This document shows positions 51,866 to 60,848 of a DNA stretch of 64,000 bases, in pieces. Position numbers and translations under genes: made by a program. Within the stretch, counting starts at the first letter, position 1, and each line of letters begins with the position of its first letter. The notes under the pieces were generated by a model that saw nothing but the letters and a program-made list of their open reading frames with translations, made no database searches and was not told the origin of the DNA. Source of the DNA: CAVYGN01 sp964413265 (lineage in GTDB: Bacteria; Spirochaetota; Brevinematia; Brevinematales; JAOACQ01). The stretch spans positions 124,001-188,000 of the forward strand of contig CAYPRX010000037.1 in NCBI GenBank assembly GCA_964413265.1. Reading direction: 5' to 3'.

Positions 51866-52504
51866 TTAATTCTTATAAAACTGCAGAGTTACGGCCACTC
51901 CGTCAATCGGATGTGTAAAATCGTATCCGAAAATTGCTGACTTTGAATTCTGCCAGTGAAAATCACTGTTTTTACCCTCGACCCATGCATCCGAAAAATA
52001 TGACAGTACCTTGTTTGTACCATTTTCATTTCCGAAATCGAAGCTGTTAAATAATCCTATATTTCCATTGTAATCTATCCCTTCAGAATATCTGCTGTTC
52101 GTATAAATTCTGTAGAAAACGGGCATAAAAAGGTAGGTGCCGTCTCCATTATTCACCGGCTGCCATCTTATGATGTCGATTTTCGAGATGTCATAAAGCG
52201 TGATCATTTTTGGAGCTTTACCGGTTTGTGTTCTGTTAGTTATGAATAGTTTGAGGGTATTTGTGAGATATAATGTCCCGTTTGAGACAGATCCGTCTGA
52301 AAAAGTTATTGCACCTTTTATCATTAAAAGATATGGGGGTTTTTCCACAGGGGGCATATCGGTAAATGAAATGTTTGAGAAAACAGGTTCATTAACAAGG
52401 GGCTGATAAGGTTCTTTTGGAGAATCCTGTGAATAAACCGGAATAAAAGCTGATAAAACCAGACATAAAAATAAAATAACCGTCAGTTTTATGAAATTTT
52501 TCAT
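51866..52504 (-). CDS. Exported protein of unknown function
   Basis: 212 residues. A clear signal peptide (about 1-25, ending PVYSQ) is followed by a proline-rich stretch and a beta-rich domain (LLMIKGAITFSDGSVSNGTLYLTNTLKLFI). GGGGAG precedes the ATG. No family was recognised. It lies 35 nt upstream of the UDP-xylose synthase gene on the same strand. Confidence 0.65.
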   Translation of the reverse strand: MKNFIKLTVILFLCLVLSAFIPVYSQDSPKEPYQPLVNEPVFSNISFTDMPPVEKPPYLLMIKGAITFSDGSVSNGTLYLTNTLKLFITNRTQTGKAPKMITLYDISKIDIIRWQPVNNGDGTYLFMPVFYRIYTNSRYSEGIDYNGNIGLFNSFDFGNENGTNKVLSYFSDAWVEGKNSDFHWQNSKSAIFGYDFTHPIDGVAVTLQFYKN

Positions 52505-53024
52505 GCTTCTCCCCGGCCTCTTAGTAGTGTATGTTAATTTTATCGGCAGTGTATAATTTTAAATAAAATCAATAATAAAAAACTGGAATTATTAAAAAGT
52601 GGTACAATTCACCCCGAAATAGAACAGTTGCTTTTGGTGAAATTTTGCTGCATTTACTTAAGGGATTGGAAATTTCAAGGCCAGGCAAGGCCTGTACAAT
52701 GTATATATCGTATTGAAATATATAAAGGCATAAATGAACACTTTATATTTTATAACAGGGAAAGACTGCACCAGGGCCTTGAATATAAACTGCGGGATCA
52801 ATTAATTTTGTATTATCGATAGTTGAACAATAAACAGCTTTTCGGAAAAAATGGTTCTGAAAGACATCTCGGAACGACAGAAGCAAAATATTTTTAAGGT
52901 TTTGCAATAAAATATAAATTAATTACATTATTAATATCTAAACGTAAATATTAAAAGAAAATTTGTTACGGAGTCTGGAAACCGAGACTTTATAAATCTA
53001 TGTATTTAATGGGAGGAGGCCTTC
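52505..53024. other. Intergenic region with IS remnant
   Basis: This 520-base gap holds the IS3-type transposase remnant at 52709-52822 and otherwise A+T-rich DNA with many stops. A hairpin with a five-base outer stem (AGTCT near 52975, AGACT near 52986) lies shortly before the truncated repeat-protein gene. No intact IS ends were recognised. Confidence 0.5.
52709..52822 (+). pseudogene. IS3-family transposase OrfB, C-terminal remnant
   Basis: The residues INEHFIFYNRERLHQGLEYK match the C-terminal end of IS3-family (IS3/IS150-like) integrase-type transposases, where FYNxxRPHQALGY is the signature. Only about 35 recognisable residues remain; the preceding part of the open frame is unrelated. 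The DDE residues and OrfA are gone. Confidence 0.7.
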
Positions 53025-53267
53025 ATGAAAAAAGTTCTTTTTGGAATAATTGCCGCTTTCATAATTTTCACGATTTCATCCTCTGTAAACTCACCGCTTT
53101 CTTCAAGTTCTTCTAATGCTTCTACTTATCCTCATACTCCTACGGTTTACACTGCCGGGCAGAACGATGCGGGCCAGGCCTGCTACTGGACGGGGTCAAG
53201 CACAACACCTACTGTACTGGATACAGCAAGTGGTTATTCTTATGCATATTCCATTTTCGTACAATGA
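53025..53267 (+). pseudogene. Truncated exported repeat protein
   Basis: 80 residues with a good ribosome site (GGGAGGAGG) and signal peptide (about 1-22), then a serine-rich linker and one repeat start: VYTAGQNDAGQACYWTGSSTT followed by YSYAYSIFV. In intact homologues this VYTAGxxxxGxACYWTG...SIFV unit repeats many times. Here a stop follows the first unit and no further copies are seen in any frame. It is therefore probably broken, though a short secreted product is possible. Confidence 0.6.
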
Positions 53268-53580
53268 AAATATACCAGACTTCAGTAAGGGGAAGAGCGG
53301 CCTGTCCGAAATCCATGAATAATAGAATAAAAATTGGTAAATATTTCAATAAAATTCCATCATAATTTAATTGATTTTCTGTCCTAAGATGAGAGTGCAC
53401 TTGATGGCTGTCAGTTCCATTCTTTTCGTTATCTCAAGTTCTATCATGCTTTCATCCATTTTTCTTCTTGTTGCTGCTATAATATTTTCAATTGGGCATT
53501 TGTTTAATTCAATATGAGTTAGCGATCGCCCGGATAGGGGTGATGTAAGGGTGATTACACTCCCTGCTTAAATGGATCCG
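53268..53580. other. Intergenic region with a start-less reading frame
   Basis: This 313-base gap lies between the truncated repeat protein and the radical SAM gene. Its only coding signal is the minus-strand frame at 53367-53567, listed separately. No terminator or RNA gene was recognised. Confidence 0.5.
53367..53567 (-). pseudogene. Start-less open frame downstream of the radical SAM gene
   Basis: 66 codons are open on the minus strand with a protein-like composition (segments PLSGRSLTHIELNKCPIEN and ATRRKMDESMIELEITKRME). There is no ATG, GTG or TTG near its beginning, and the first ATG would give only about 30 residues. It starts 14 nt after the radical SAM stop. It is probably the end of a decayed gene; the family was not recognised. 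Confidence 0.4.
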
Positions 53581-54741
53581 TTACAATAGACTTTTAACCC
53601 ATTCTCTTTTTTCAATAAGGGCGCAGCCTGAAACTTCGCTTAATTTTTCATGGCTCTCCCTGATCCTTCTCAGGAATACTGATCTCAAAGCATCTTTCAG
53701 CGAACTTTTTTTCAGGTTTGAATCAGAAAAAGGAGAAAAGGGGCAGGGTTCAAGCGAGCCGTCTGCGCTAATGTGAATAAAACCCCTCCCGGCTGAAAGA
53801 CAGCCTCCATACTGCTCTTCTTCACCGGGAAATTCGATGAAAATGCCCGGTAATGATTTTCGAAGGCTTTCAACTCTCTCAAGAAAAGCCGTTTTATCAT
53901 TTTGATTTAAGGGGGTGAAGGATTTGCTATCATCGAAGGGCTGGTATTCTACAAATATAAAAACACGAGCGCCATTATTGTAAAGATCTCTTATGAAGGA
54001 TAATTCCGTCAGTAATTCAAAATTTTCAACTGTTGCAGTCATGGAATGACCGAATAATATTCCTGATTTATTGAGTATTTGCGCCGCTTTTTTTACTTTT
54101 TCATAAACACCATTGCCTCGCCTGTAATCGGTTTCGATATTCCCACCTTCAAGGCTGAGAATAGGAATGATGTTTTTCTGCTTTTTCCAGGCTGAGGCAT
54201 GCTTTTCATTAATCAATATTCCATTTGTAAACAGGGGGAAAAGAATCTCAGGAAAATCGATTGTAGTCCCGAGAATATCCTGCCTTGTCATCGGTTCCCC
54301 ACCGCTGATAAATACAATTCTGGAACCGATCTCTGTTGCCTCATAAAGAATTTTTAAGAAGATCTCTCTTTCCATGTCATTACCGGAGGTGTTTTCCCTC
54401 TGGCTGTTATAGCATCCAGAACATTTCAGATTACAGCGGTTAGTAATACTGGCTATCAAAACAGGTGGTACTTCAAGCCCTCTTTTTTTCCAGTATCTTC
54501 TCTGCCTGATTCCTTTAACCTGGCTGAGCAGAGTTTTGAGTGTAAAAGGGAGATAATTCGGTAAGGTAAAGGAAATACTGATCAAATTCCTGAAAAATTT
54601 GATAATATTGTTATCGAGGGTCCTCTTATAGTCCATATGATTCTCTATTAAAGGGCATATTAAAAATCTCCTGACTATATTATGCCATTTTTTTATTACA
54701 TTTTCAAAAAAATTGATTGTCTCAGCAAACAAATCTGGCAT
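53581..54741 (-). CDS. Radical SAM protein
   Basis: 386 residues from the ATG at 54741, which overlaps the kinase stop by 20 nt; an ATG at 54636 (MDYKRTL) is an alternative start. The [4Fe-4S] motif is CNLKCSGC, followed by FISGGEP (SAM-binding GGE). The C-terminal part has GGCLSAGRGFIHISADGSLEPCPFSPF, similar to the auxiliary-cluster end of SPASM-like proteins. The N-terminal helical region before VPPVLIASITNRCN is typical of an uncharacterised radical SAM group. Overlap with the sensor kinase gene suggests a shared pathway. Confidence 0.82.
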   Translation of the reverse strand: MPDLFAETINFFENVIKKWHNIVRRFLICPLIENHMDYKRTLDNNIIKFFRNLISISFTLPNYLPFTLKTLLSQVKGIRQRRYWKKRGLEVPPVLIASITNRCNLKCSGCYNSQRENTSGNDMEREIFLKILYEATEIGSRIVFISGGEPMTRQDILGTTIDFPEILFPLFTNGILINEKHASAWKKQKNIIPILSLEGGNIETDYRRGNGVYEKVKKAAQILNKSGILFGHSMTATVENFELLTELSFIRDLYNNGARVFIFVEYQPFDDSKSFTPLNQNDKTAFLERVESLRKSLPGIFIEFPGEEEQYGGCLSAGRGFIHISADGSLEPCPFSPFSDSNLKKSSLKDALRSVFLRRIRESHEKLSEVSGCALIEKREWVKSLL

Positions 54742-55684
54742 GCAGTCCCGCCGGAAATTCAAGAGTAATCCGGGTACCATTTGCACGCTCGATTCGAACT
54801 GTCCCGTTTAACTGTCTGGTCAGCATTTCCACCAATTTTAAACCCATACCATTTGAATATTCAAAATTTATTGATTCGGGTATACCTTGTCCGTTATCTT
54901 CTATGATCAAGTAAATGCGATGATCTTTTATAAAAGCTGAAACCTTAATTAAACAGTCTTTTTTATCGGTAAAAGCGTATTTCATAATATTTGTTAGAAG
55001 CTCATTGATAATGATTCCCATAGATTGGGTCCTTTTTGCATCCAGAATTAATTCATTGATTTTAGTTTCAAGTTTTATGTATGAACTGTTCGGGAAATTA
55101 CCGATTATCTTATCAATAAGAGACAGAATGTATTCTTTTACCGGAATATCATTATAATTAGGAGATTTATACAATCTATCATATAAAACTTCCATATTCT
55201 GTACCCGATTTTTGACATCTATTATAGCCTCGATGACTTCCGGTTCTTTCACAATTGCCTGCTTAAGACTTAGTAGACCGTTTATAGTGTTCAAATTATT
55301 CTTTATACGGTGATGCACTTCTTTGAGTATAAGTTCTTTTTCATTAAGGTTTAGTTTCAGTCTTGTTAATAAAAAAATAATGAAATTATACATTAACAGT
55401 TTTGTCGCTATATTGATGATAAAGATGATAAAATCCTTGTCAGCTAAATAAAAGTGATACTTTATTGCCGACCATTCAGCAACGCAGAGAATTGACAGCA
55501 AGATTGCGTAATACAAACCTGAATACCAGCAAACTGCCACTATGGGAAGCAGATAGACAAGTGTGAAAGTGATATCCGGTCCAAATATTTTGTAGTCGAC
55601 AAAAAAGATCACTAAAGATGTGATTATTCCTGAAAGAAAGATCATCAGCCGGTATATAATATTATTGTTTTTAAAAATCTGCAT
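54722..55684 (-). CDS. Membrane sensor histidine kinase, HisKA_2 type
   Basis: 320 residues. About four TM helices (1-125) with almost no extracytoplasmic sensor. The H-box is EVHHRIKNNLNTINGLLSL, the HisKA_2/LytS-like form, followed by a HATPase_c domain with NELLTNIMKYAF (N box), EDNGQGIPE (G1) and GMGLKLVEML (G2). No cognate response regulator is adjacent; the overlapping downstream gene is a radical SAM protein. AGGGG precedes the ATG. Confidence 0.87.
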   Translation of the reverse strand: MQIFKNNNIIYRLMIFLSGIITSLVIFFVDYKIFGPDITFTLVYLLPIVAVCWYSGLYYAILLSILCVAEWSAIKYHFYLADKDFIIFIINIATKLLMYNFIIFLLTRLKLNLNEKELILKEVHHRIKNNLNTINGLLSLKQAIVKEPEVIEAIIDVKNRVQNMEVLYDRLYKSPNYNDIPVKEYILSLIDKIIGNFPNSSYIKLETKINELILDAKRTQSMGIIINELLTNIMKYAFTDKKDCLIKVSAFIKDHRIYLIIEDNGQGIPESINFEYSNGMGLKLVEMLTRQLNGTVRIERANGTRITLEFPAGLHARFVC

Positions 55685-56047
55685 AATTAAACCCCTTATT
55701 ATTCATATTATTCATATCCTATACCAATAATATTTTTATTACGGGAAAAATGTAAATTCGAACTTATAAATTTTAGAAGAAATTTATATTTTTTGATCAG
55801 GAAAATTTACTGAATTTGATATTATGACCTAGGGAATTTCAACTGATTTTTTCAAAAATCATAAGGTTTTATTACTTATTTGGATTATTGAAAAGAATAT
55901 AATGCTTCATAAATCATGTTTATAAATAATCACCTCTTTTGTTTAATTTTTTTTTAATTGTCCGATATAAATTAATGCATGCCGGAAAATAATTTTTCTC
56001 GCCTGCGTTTAACAGGGATGTTAAAATAATAACCAAGGAGGGTTAAT
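55685..56047. other. Divergent intergenic region, kinase and flgN
   Basis: 363 bases, strongly A+T-rich. Near the kinase start there are two copies of TATTCATAT in tandem (about 55697-55715). Near flgN there is a sigma-28-like promoter, listed separately. No gene or RNA is seen in between. Confidence 0.5.
55942..55968 (+). promoter_or_regulatory. Candidate sigma-28 flagellar promoter for flgN-flgK-flgL
   Basis: TTTAATTT (55942-55949), 11 nt, TCCGATAT (55961-55968), against the sigma-28 consensus TAAAGTTT-N11-GCCGATAA. The -10 keeps the CCGATA core; the -35 is weaker. FlgN, FlgK and FlgL are classical late flagellar genes under sigma-28, which supports the call. Confidence 0.5.
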
Positions 56048-56560
56048 ATGGGACCGGCAATGGATTACCTCAAATCTTTCAAGGAGTTATTGAAACTCGA
56101 GTCAAATTATCTATCAAATCTGGTTTCCCAGGAAGAGGATAAGTATGAAGCTTTAAAGCAGGTCGATGTCGAGAACCTTATGAGGATTAACAACGAGGAG
56201 GAAGATATTCTTCACAGGCTGGCATCCGTCGAAAGAAAAAGAAAGGAATTAATTCATACCCTTTCAAAGATTTTCAAATTCGATCAGAACTTAACGCTGA
56301 CTGAACTTTTCAACTATATCTGCGGCGATGGAGATGAAGCTATAAAAAAGGATCTTATGAAGCTCAGGACATCAATAAAACAGGAAATCGAGAAACTCCA
56401 GATTTCCCTGCAGGAAAATTCTCATATTATACAGGCCAATCTGGAAATTATCGGATTAACATTAAATTTCGCCAACAGAAATGCTCAAAAGGAAACTTAT
56501 GATTACAGGAACAAAAAGGAAAGCAAAGAAAGCATTTATTTGATCAACCAGTTGGCATAG
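56048..56560 (+). CDS. flgN: Flagellar export chaperone FlgN
   Basis: 170 residues, an all-helical FlgN-fold protein (LLKLESNYLSNLVSQEEDKYEALK; ILHRLASVERKRKELI). FlgN escorts the hook-associated proteins FlgK and FlgL to FlhA. Identity is supported mainly by position, 9 nt before flgK. AAGGAGG precedes the ATG. Confidence 0.82.
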   Translation: MGPAMDYLKSFKELLKLESNYLSNLVSQEEDKYEALKQVDVENLMRINNEEEDILHRLASVERKRKELIHTLSKIFKFDQNLTLTELFNYICGDGDEAIKKDLMKLRTSIKQEIEKLQISLQENSHIIQANLEIIGLTLNFANRNAQKETYDYRNKKESKESIYLINQLA

Positions 56561-56569
56561 GAGTAAATT

Positions 56570-58471
56570 ATGCTGTCAACATTCTCCGGTATCGAGATCG
56601 GGAAAAAGGGTCTTATCGCAAATAACGCTGGTCTGGAAGTCACCGGTCATAACCTTTCAAACATTGAAACTGAGGGCTATTCACGCCAGAAGGTCAATCT
56701 TACTACTTTCATCCCCATCTACGAACCGAGTGCTAATCGTGTAGAAACTCCGGGGCAATACGGTACAGGTGTGGTAGTTGAAGACATTCAGAGGGTAAGG
56801 GACCAGGCCATTGACGACAGAATTAATTTTGAAAAAGGCGGTCTTGGGTTCTGGGACATGAAACAGCAGTTTCTGCATCTTATAGAAATGGTCCACAATG
56901 AACCTAACAGGCCTAATATCAGAACAGTTATGGATGAATACTGGGAAAGCTGGCAGAAAGTTGCTTCCGATCCAACGGAAAGGGCTTCAAGAGAAGAATT
57001 GGTTCAGAGAACAAAATTACTTTCAGAAACTTTCAAACACACATACGAATCACTTTCCGATCTGAGAAAAAATGCGAACAACCTTATCGATCAGAGGATA
57101 AATGATATAAATCATATGGCCAGGGAAATTGCTTCGCTGAATACCCAGATAGTTAAGTCCGAGACAATGGGGGATAAACCGAATGATCTGTATGATAAAA
57201 GAGACCTTTTAGTTGAAAAATTGTCAAAAATCGTCGATATCAGGGTTGAAAGAAACAACAAACATGAATTAATCGTTTATATTGACAGTGAAAACCTCGT
57301 TCAGGGTGATATCTCGCATGAAATTTCCGGTGTTGGAAATCCCGCTAATGAGGGATATTTGGATGCAGTCTGGGATGACGGAAGGAAAGTGAAACTCGGT
57401 ACTGGTGAACTTGCAGGTCTTTTCTCTGCTCGTGACGATGATCTGAAAAGTGCAATACAAAACATTGATTCACTTGCCATAAACCTGACCGACGCTACAA
57501 ATGAAATACACAGGGACGGCTTCGGTCTTAATCTATCTACTAACAATGATTTTTTCAAAACCCTTCCAATCTCTCCCTATGCGAACGGAAATTATGATTT
57601 CAACAATACCGGACAGGTTAATGGAACTGCATTATTTAAAGTCAGCGGAACTGAAAAGATTAACGAATCAACTGTTATCGGAAGTTCAGGAACTATTAAT
57701 TTCGGACCTTCCGATGTTAACGGACCTGATATCACGATAGACTATAAACCCGGCGATAAGGTCAAAGATGTGATGGATAGGATAAATCAATCTGATGCAG
57801 GGGTTGTCGCATATCTTAATCACAGGAATGAGCTGACCTTTAAGGCGAGATACCCTCATTCAGATAATTATCCAGCTTTTACGCTCAGGCATATTGAGGA
57901 CAGTGGAAATTTTCTTGTTGGAATAACAGGGATGCTGTCGGCTTCTGGAAATACTGGAGCCTTTGATTTTCACACTATAGGTGATATTGTTAAATTTAAT
58001 GTCCCTGCTTTCAATATTTCACTGACACCTGAAAAACATCCATCGGCCTGGATCAATATCGATGATAAAATAACAGCTAATCCCGACAATATAGCTGCTT
58101 CGTCCGGCCTTGATACTACAGGTAGCGGCAAGCCGGATAAGATGAACGGCATAAGCGATAACAGAACCGCCCTAGCAATAGCTGGACTCAGACAGAAGCC
58201 TGTTATGTTTGAGACCCATTCTACCATGGGTGATTTTTTAAAATGGATGATCGGAGATATTGGCACGCGTTCGGAATCGGCTAAGATAAATATGGATAAA
58301 AACGGGGCTGTTGTGAACAGCCTGGTAAATCTCAGGCAGGAAATCAGCGGGGTTAATATTGATGAGGAATTGACAAAGATGCTCATGTTCCAGCATGGAT
58401 ATAATGCATCTGCAAGGCTCGTCAGCACAGTTGACAGGATGCTCGATACTCTAATCCATATGGGAGCTTAG
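56570..58471 (+). CDS. flgK: Hook-filament junction protein FlgK (HAP1)
   Basis: 633 residues. N-terminal export/D0 helix (FSGIEIGKKGLIANNAGLEVTGHNLSNIETEGYSRQ) and C-terminal D0 helix (GVNIDEELTKMLMFQHGYNASARLVSTVDRMLDTLI) are textbook. The middle holds variable surface domains. FlgK joins the hook and filament. AGGAG precedes the start; flgL follows 9 nt later. Confidence 0.96.
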   Translation: MLSTFSGIEIGKKGLIANNAGLEVTGHNLSNIETEGYSRQKVNLTTFIPIYEPSANRVETPGQYGTGVVVEDIQRVRDQAIDDRINFEKGGLGFWDMKQQFLHLIEMVHNEPNRPNIRTVMDEYWESWQKVASDPTERASREELVQRTKLLSETFKHTYESLSDLRKNANNLIDQRINDINHMAREIASLNTQIVKSETMGDKPNDLYDKRDLLVEKLSKIVDIRVERNNKHELIVYIDSENLVQGDISHEISGVGNPANEGYLDAVWDDGRKVKLGTGELAGLFSARDDDLKSAIQNIDSLAINLTDATNEIHRDGFGLNLSTNNDFFKTLPISPYANGNYDFNNTGQVNGTALFKVSGTEKINESTVIGSSGTINFGPSDVNGPDITIDYKPGDKVKDVMDRINQSDAGVVAYLNHRNELTFKARYPHSDNYPAFTLRHIEDSGNFLVGITGMLSASGNTGAFDFHTIGDIVKFNVPAFNISLTPEKHPSAWINIDDKITANPDNIAASSGLDTTGSGKPDKMNGISDNRTALAIAGLRQKPVMFETHSTMGDFLKWMIGDIGTRSESAKINMDKNGAVVNSLVNLRQEISGVNIDEELTKMLMFQHGYNASARLVSTVDRMLDTLIHMGA

Positions 58472-58480
58472 GAGGCGTTT

Positions 58481-59731
58481 ATGATAGGAAGAGTTACACA
58501 GGGATACATGGTCAATGATTTCAATAATAATCTACATGCAAGAGAAGAAGAACTTCAGAAAGCACAGAATAAGTTATCAAGCGGATACAGGGTAAACCTG
58601 CCTAGTGAAGATCCAGTCGCTACAATAAACTATATGGACTATGACAGCCGTCTTAAAGAGATCAGCACCTATCAATCAATAATTAACAATGCAAAGGCAA
58701 AAATCAACATGATTGATTCGTCTCTTGAGAGCGTAACTTCCGTTATCCACAGACTGAGGGAACTCGCTGTTCAGGGTGCAAACGGCATATATTCAAAAGA
58801 AGAAAGACAGAATATGGCTGTCGAGGTTGATCAGCTCCTGAGGGAAATTCTCCAGCAGTCAAATTCGTATTATAAAGACAATGCACTCTTCGGCGGCACA
58901 ATGACCGACGAGGCACCATTCAAGGCGGTTACGGGAACAGATCCTGAAACTGGAGAAGAGTTTCTCCAGGAAGTTCGGTATATCGGCAACAATCAATCCC
59001 AGATAGTCGAAGCGGACAGGGGAGAAAAGATCGAAATTGATCAGCCTGGAAACCAGATATTCTGGTCTGATAATATGCAGATCTATTCAACTGTATCATC
59101 ATCCGGTTATACTGCAGCGAGAGACTCGAAAATTCTGATTGATGGAAATACAGTAGAAATTAAAACAGGCGACAATCTGGACATAATAGCCGATAAGATA
59201 AATAATTCAGGTGCAGCGGTCAGGGCTTCAATTCAGACAAAGGGTGACCAAAGTTATTTTGCAATTGAAAGCAATTCCCCTCATCAGATATCCCTTATTG
59301 ACTATGAAGGCGGTACAGTCCTTCAGGATCTGGGTTTAATTGATCATGGAATGATTCCTCCTTATAACTATTCACCATCAGCCAGGGTTTTTACCGGCAG
59401 CATTTTTGATGCTGTGATACAGTTCCGTAAATCCCTCCAGGCTGATAATATTTTTCAGATCGGCGGTACGGCCTTAGCACAGATTGACAGTTCACTGGAT
59501 AATATTCTTAAATTCCGTGCTCACATGGGAGCAGTATCTCAAAGGCTAGATTCAATTAACGATAGATTCGGCAGCGATGAAATATATCTTACAGACGCGA
59601 AAGATAAATCGACAGGGACAGATATTTCCCTTACCATGACTGAGATGAAAATGCTTGAATTCTCACATGATGTAGCTCTAAATATAGGGGCAAGGATATT
59701 GCCTAGAACACTGCTGGACTTTTTGAGATAA
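58481..59731 (+). CDS. flgL: Hook-filament junction protein FlgL (HAP3)
   Basis: 416 residues. N-terminus (ARE-EELQKAQNKLSSGYRVNLPSEDPVATINYMDYDSRL) and C-terminal helix (SLTMTEMKMLEFSHDVALNIGARILPRTLLDFL) match flagellin-like D0/D1 domains of FlgL. It is second in the hook-filament junction and contacts FlgK. AGGAGG precedes the ATG. Confidence 0.94.
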   Translation: MIGRVTQGYMVNDFNNNLHAREEELQKAQNKLSSGYRVNLPSEDPVATINYMDYDSRLKEISTYQSIINNAKAKINMIDSSLESVTSVIHRLRELAVQGANGIYSKEERQNMAVEVDQLLREILQQSNSYYKDNALFGGTMTDEAPFKAVTGTDPETGEEFLQEVRYIGNNQSQIVEADRGEKIEIDQPGNQIFWSDNMQIYSTVSSSGYTAARDSKILIDGNTVEIKTGDNLDIIADKINNSGAAVRASIQTKGDQSYFAIESNSPHQISLIDYEGGTVLQDLGLIDHGMIPPYNYSPSARVFTGSIFDAVIQFRKSLQADNIFQIGGTALAQIDSSLDNILKFRAHMGAVSQRLDSINDRFGSDEIYLTDAKDKSTGTDISLTMTEMKMLEFSHDVALNIGARILPRTLLDFLR

Positions 59732-59846
59732 TTTGATTTAATTAAAATATAAATTATTGATGAAAAAAGCTGTTTGATTTTTTAGTCATTAATCCTTTAA
59801 TTATTTGTATATTTCAATCAAAAGTTTTAAAGTATAATGGTTATAA

Positions 59847-59860
59847 ACGGAGGAAACCGT
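59847..59860 (+). promoter_or_regulatory. fliW ribosome-site hairpin, possible CsrA target
   Basis: ACGG (59847-59850) and CCGT (59857-59860) can pair around the loop AGGAAA, placing the Shine-Dalgarno GGA in a hairpin loop and the GTG start in the stem. CsrA binds ANGGA motifs shown in loops. Since fliW and csrA are cotranscribed here, direct feedback is plausible. The four-bp stem is short. Confidence 0.4.
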
Positions 59861-60341
59861 GGAAACGATTAAAACTAAAGCTTACGGTGAAATCAAGGTA
59901 GCTGAAGATTCTGCGATCAACTTTAAACGAGAGATCCTTGGTTTTGAAAACTACCAGTATTATTATCTTATAGAAATGGGCGACCTTCCAAACTTTTACT
60001 GGCTGCAGTCAAAGGATGAATCCGAACTGGCCTTTATTGTCGTCAATCCAAGGTTATTCAAGGCGGATTATAAGCTGGAAATCGACGATATTGATAAAAG
60101 TCTTCTGGAGATAGAGGAAGGAAACGATTTAATAGATTTTGTAATTGTCAATATACCTGAGGACATCAATAAAATGACAATGAACCTTCTCGGCCCTATC
60201 GTGATTAATGTTAATAAGAGGATTGCCATCCAGGGCATTTCCCTGAATAATGACTATGGAACAAAAGTCAGGATATTTAACACGGAAGATACTGCATTAT
60301 CTCAGGATGGTCAGGAACAAGCAAAAGCTGCCAAAATATAA
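59859..60341 (+). CDS. fliW: Flagellar assembly factor FliW
   Basis: 160 residues, GTG start. FliW binds CsrA and relieves its repression of flagellin mRNA, and in turn is titrated by flagellin. Signature segments: INFKREILGFENYQYYYLIE, FYWLQSKDESELAFIVVNP and LLGPIVINVNKRIAIQ. It lies 127 nt after flgL with TATAAT at 59833-59838, and 14 nt before csrA. Confidence 0.95.
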   Translation: METIKTKAYGEIKVAEDSAINFKREILGFENYQYYYLIEMGDLPNFYWLQSKDESELAFIVVNPRLFKADYKLEIDDIDKSLLEIEEGNDLIDFVIVNIPEDINKMTMNLLGPIVINVNKRIAIQGISLNNDYGTKVRIFNTEDTALSQDGQEQAKAAKI

Positions 60342-60355
60342 GAAGGGGATAAAGG

Positions 60356-60601
60356 GTGCTGGTTTTATCTAGACGTGAAGATGAATCTATTATCATAAAT
60401 GATGATATTGAAATTAAAGTCATAGGCGTCAAACAGGATCAGGTTAAAATCGGAATAGTAGCCCCTAAAAATGTAAAAATATTCAGAAAAGAGATCTATG
60501 ACGAGATACAGAGTGCTAATATAGCTGCGGCAAGAGCAGCCGAAAAGGTTGTAAATTTAAAAGAAGCACTGTCCCAGAAAGAAAAAAAGGGGGAAATATG
60601 A
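60356..60601 (+). CDS. csrA: Translational regulator CsrA
   Basis: 81 residues from a GTG start. MLVLSRREDESIIINDDIEIKVIGV and VKIGIVAPKNVKIFRKEIY are diagnostic, with the RNA-binding R residues kept. The C-terminus is longer than the 61-residue E. coli protein, as in FliW-regulated CsrA proteins. The stop overlaps the next start as ATGA. Confidence 0.96.
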   Translation: MLVLSRREDESIIINDDIEIKVIGVKQDQVKIGIVAPKNVKIFRKEIYDEIQSANIAAARAAEKVVNLKEALSQKEKKGEI

Positions 60602-60819
60602 TCAGCAAGGAAAAGCTGGCAATGCTTCAATTTTATAATAGAGGATTGGAATTATACCGGCAGAGGAAGTTTGTAGAATCCAAGGAACTTTTTAAAAAAT
60701 GTCTTGAAATATTGCCGGGTGACGGACCATCGAGAATTTATATTGAAAGGTGTGAAACTTTTATTAAAGACCCTCCTCCGCCGGACTGGGATGGGGTATT
60801 TGTAATGACAACAAAATAA
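60598..60819 (+). CDS. Stand-alone adenylate-cyclase-type TPR module
   Basis: 73 residues. LQFYNRGLELYRQRKFVESKELFKKCLEILPGDGPS is a TPR unit, and RCETFIKDPPPPDWDGVFVMTTK is the fixed end seen at the C-terminus of many class III adenylate/guanylate cyclases. Here the module is free, translationally coupled to csrA (4-nt overlap). Its role is unknown; it may dock to a cyclase encoded elsewhere or act with CsrA. Confidence 0.75.
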   Translation: MISKEKLAMLQFYNRGLELYRQRKFVESKELFKKCLEILPGDGPSRIYIERCETFIKDPPPPDWDGVFVMTTK

Positions 60820-60848
60820 GGAGGAATTAATAATAAGGAGGGATCAAT

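Noticed and set aside
60817..60848. Hidden small gene between the TPR module and bactofilin because of a double AAGGAGG
   Set aside because: No start codon follows the first ribosome site at a usable distance; likely a duplicated or vestigial site.
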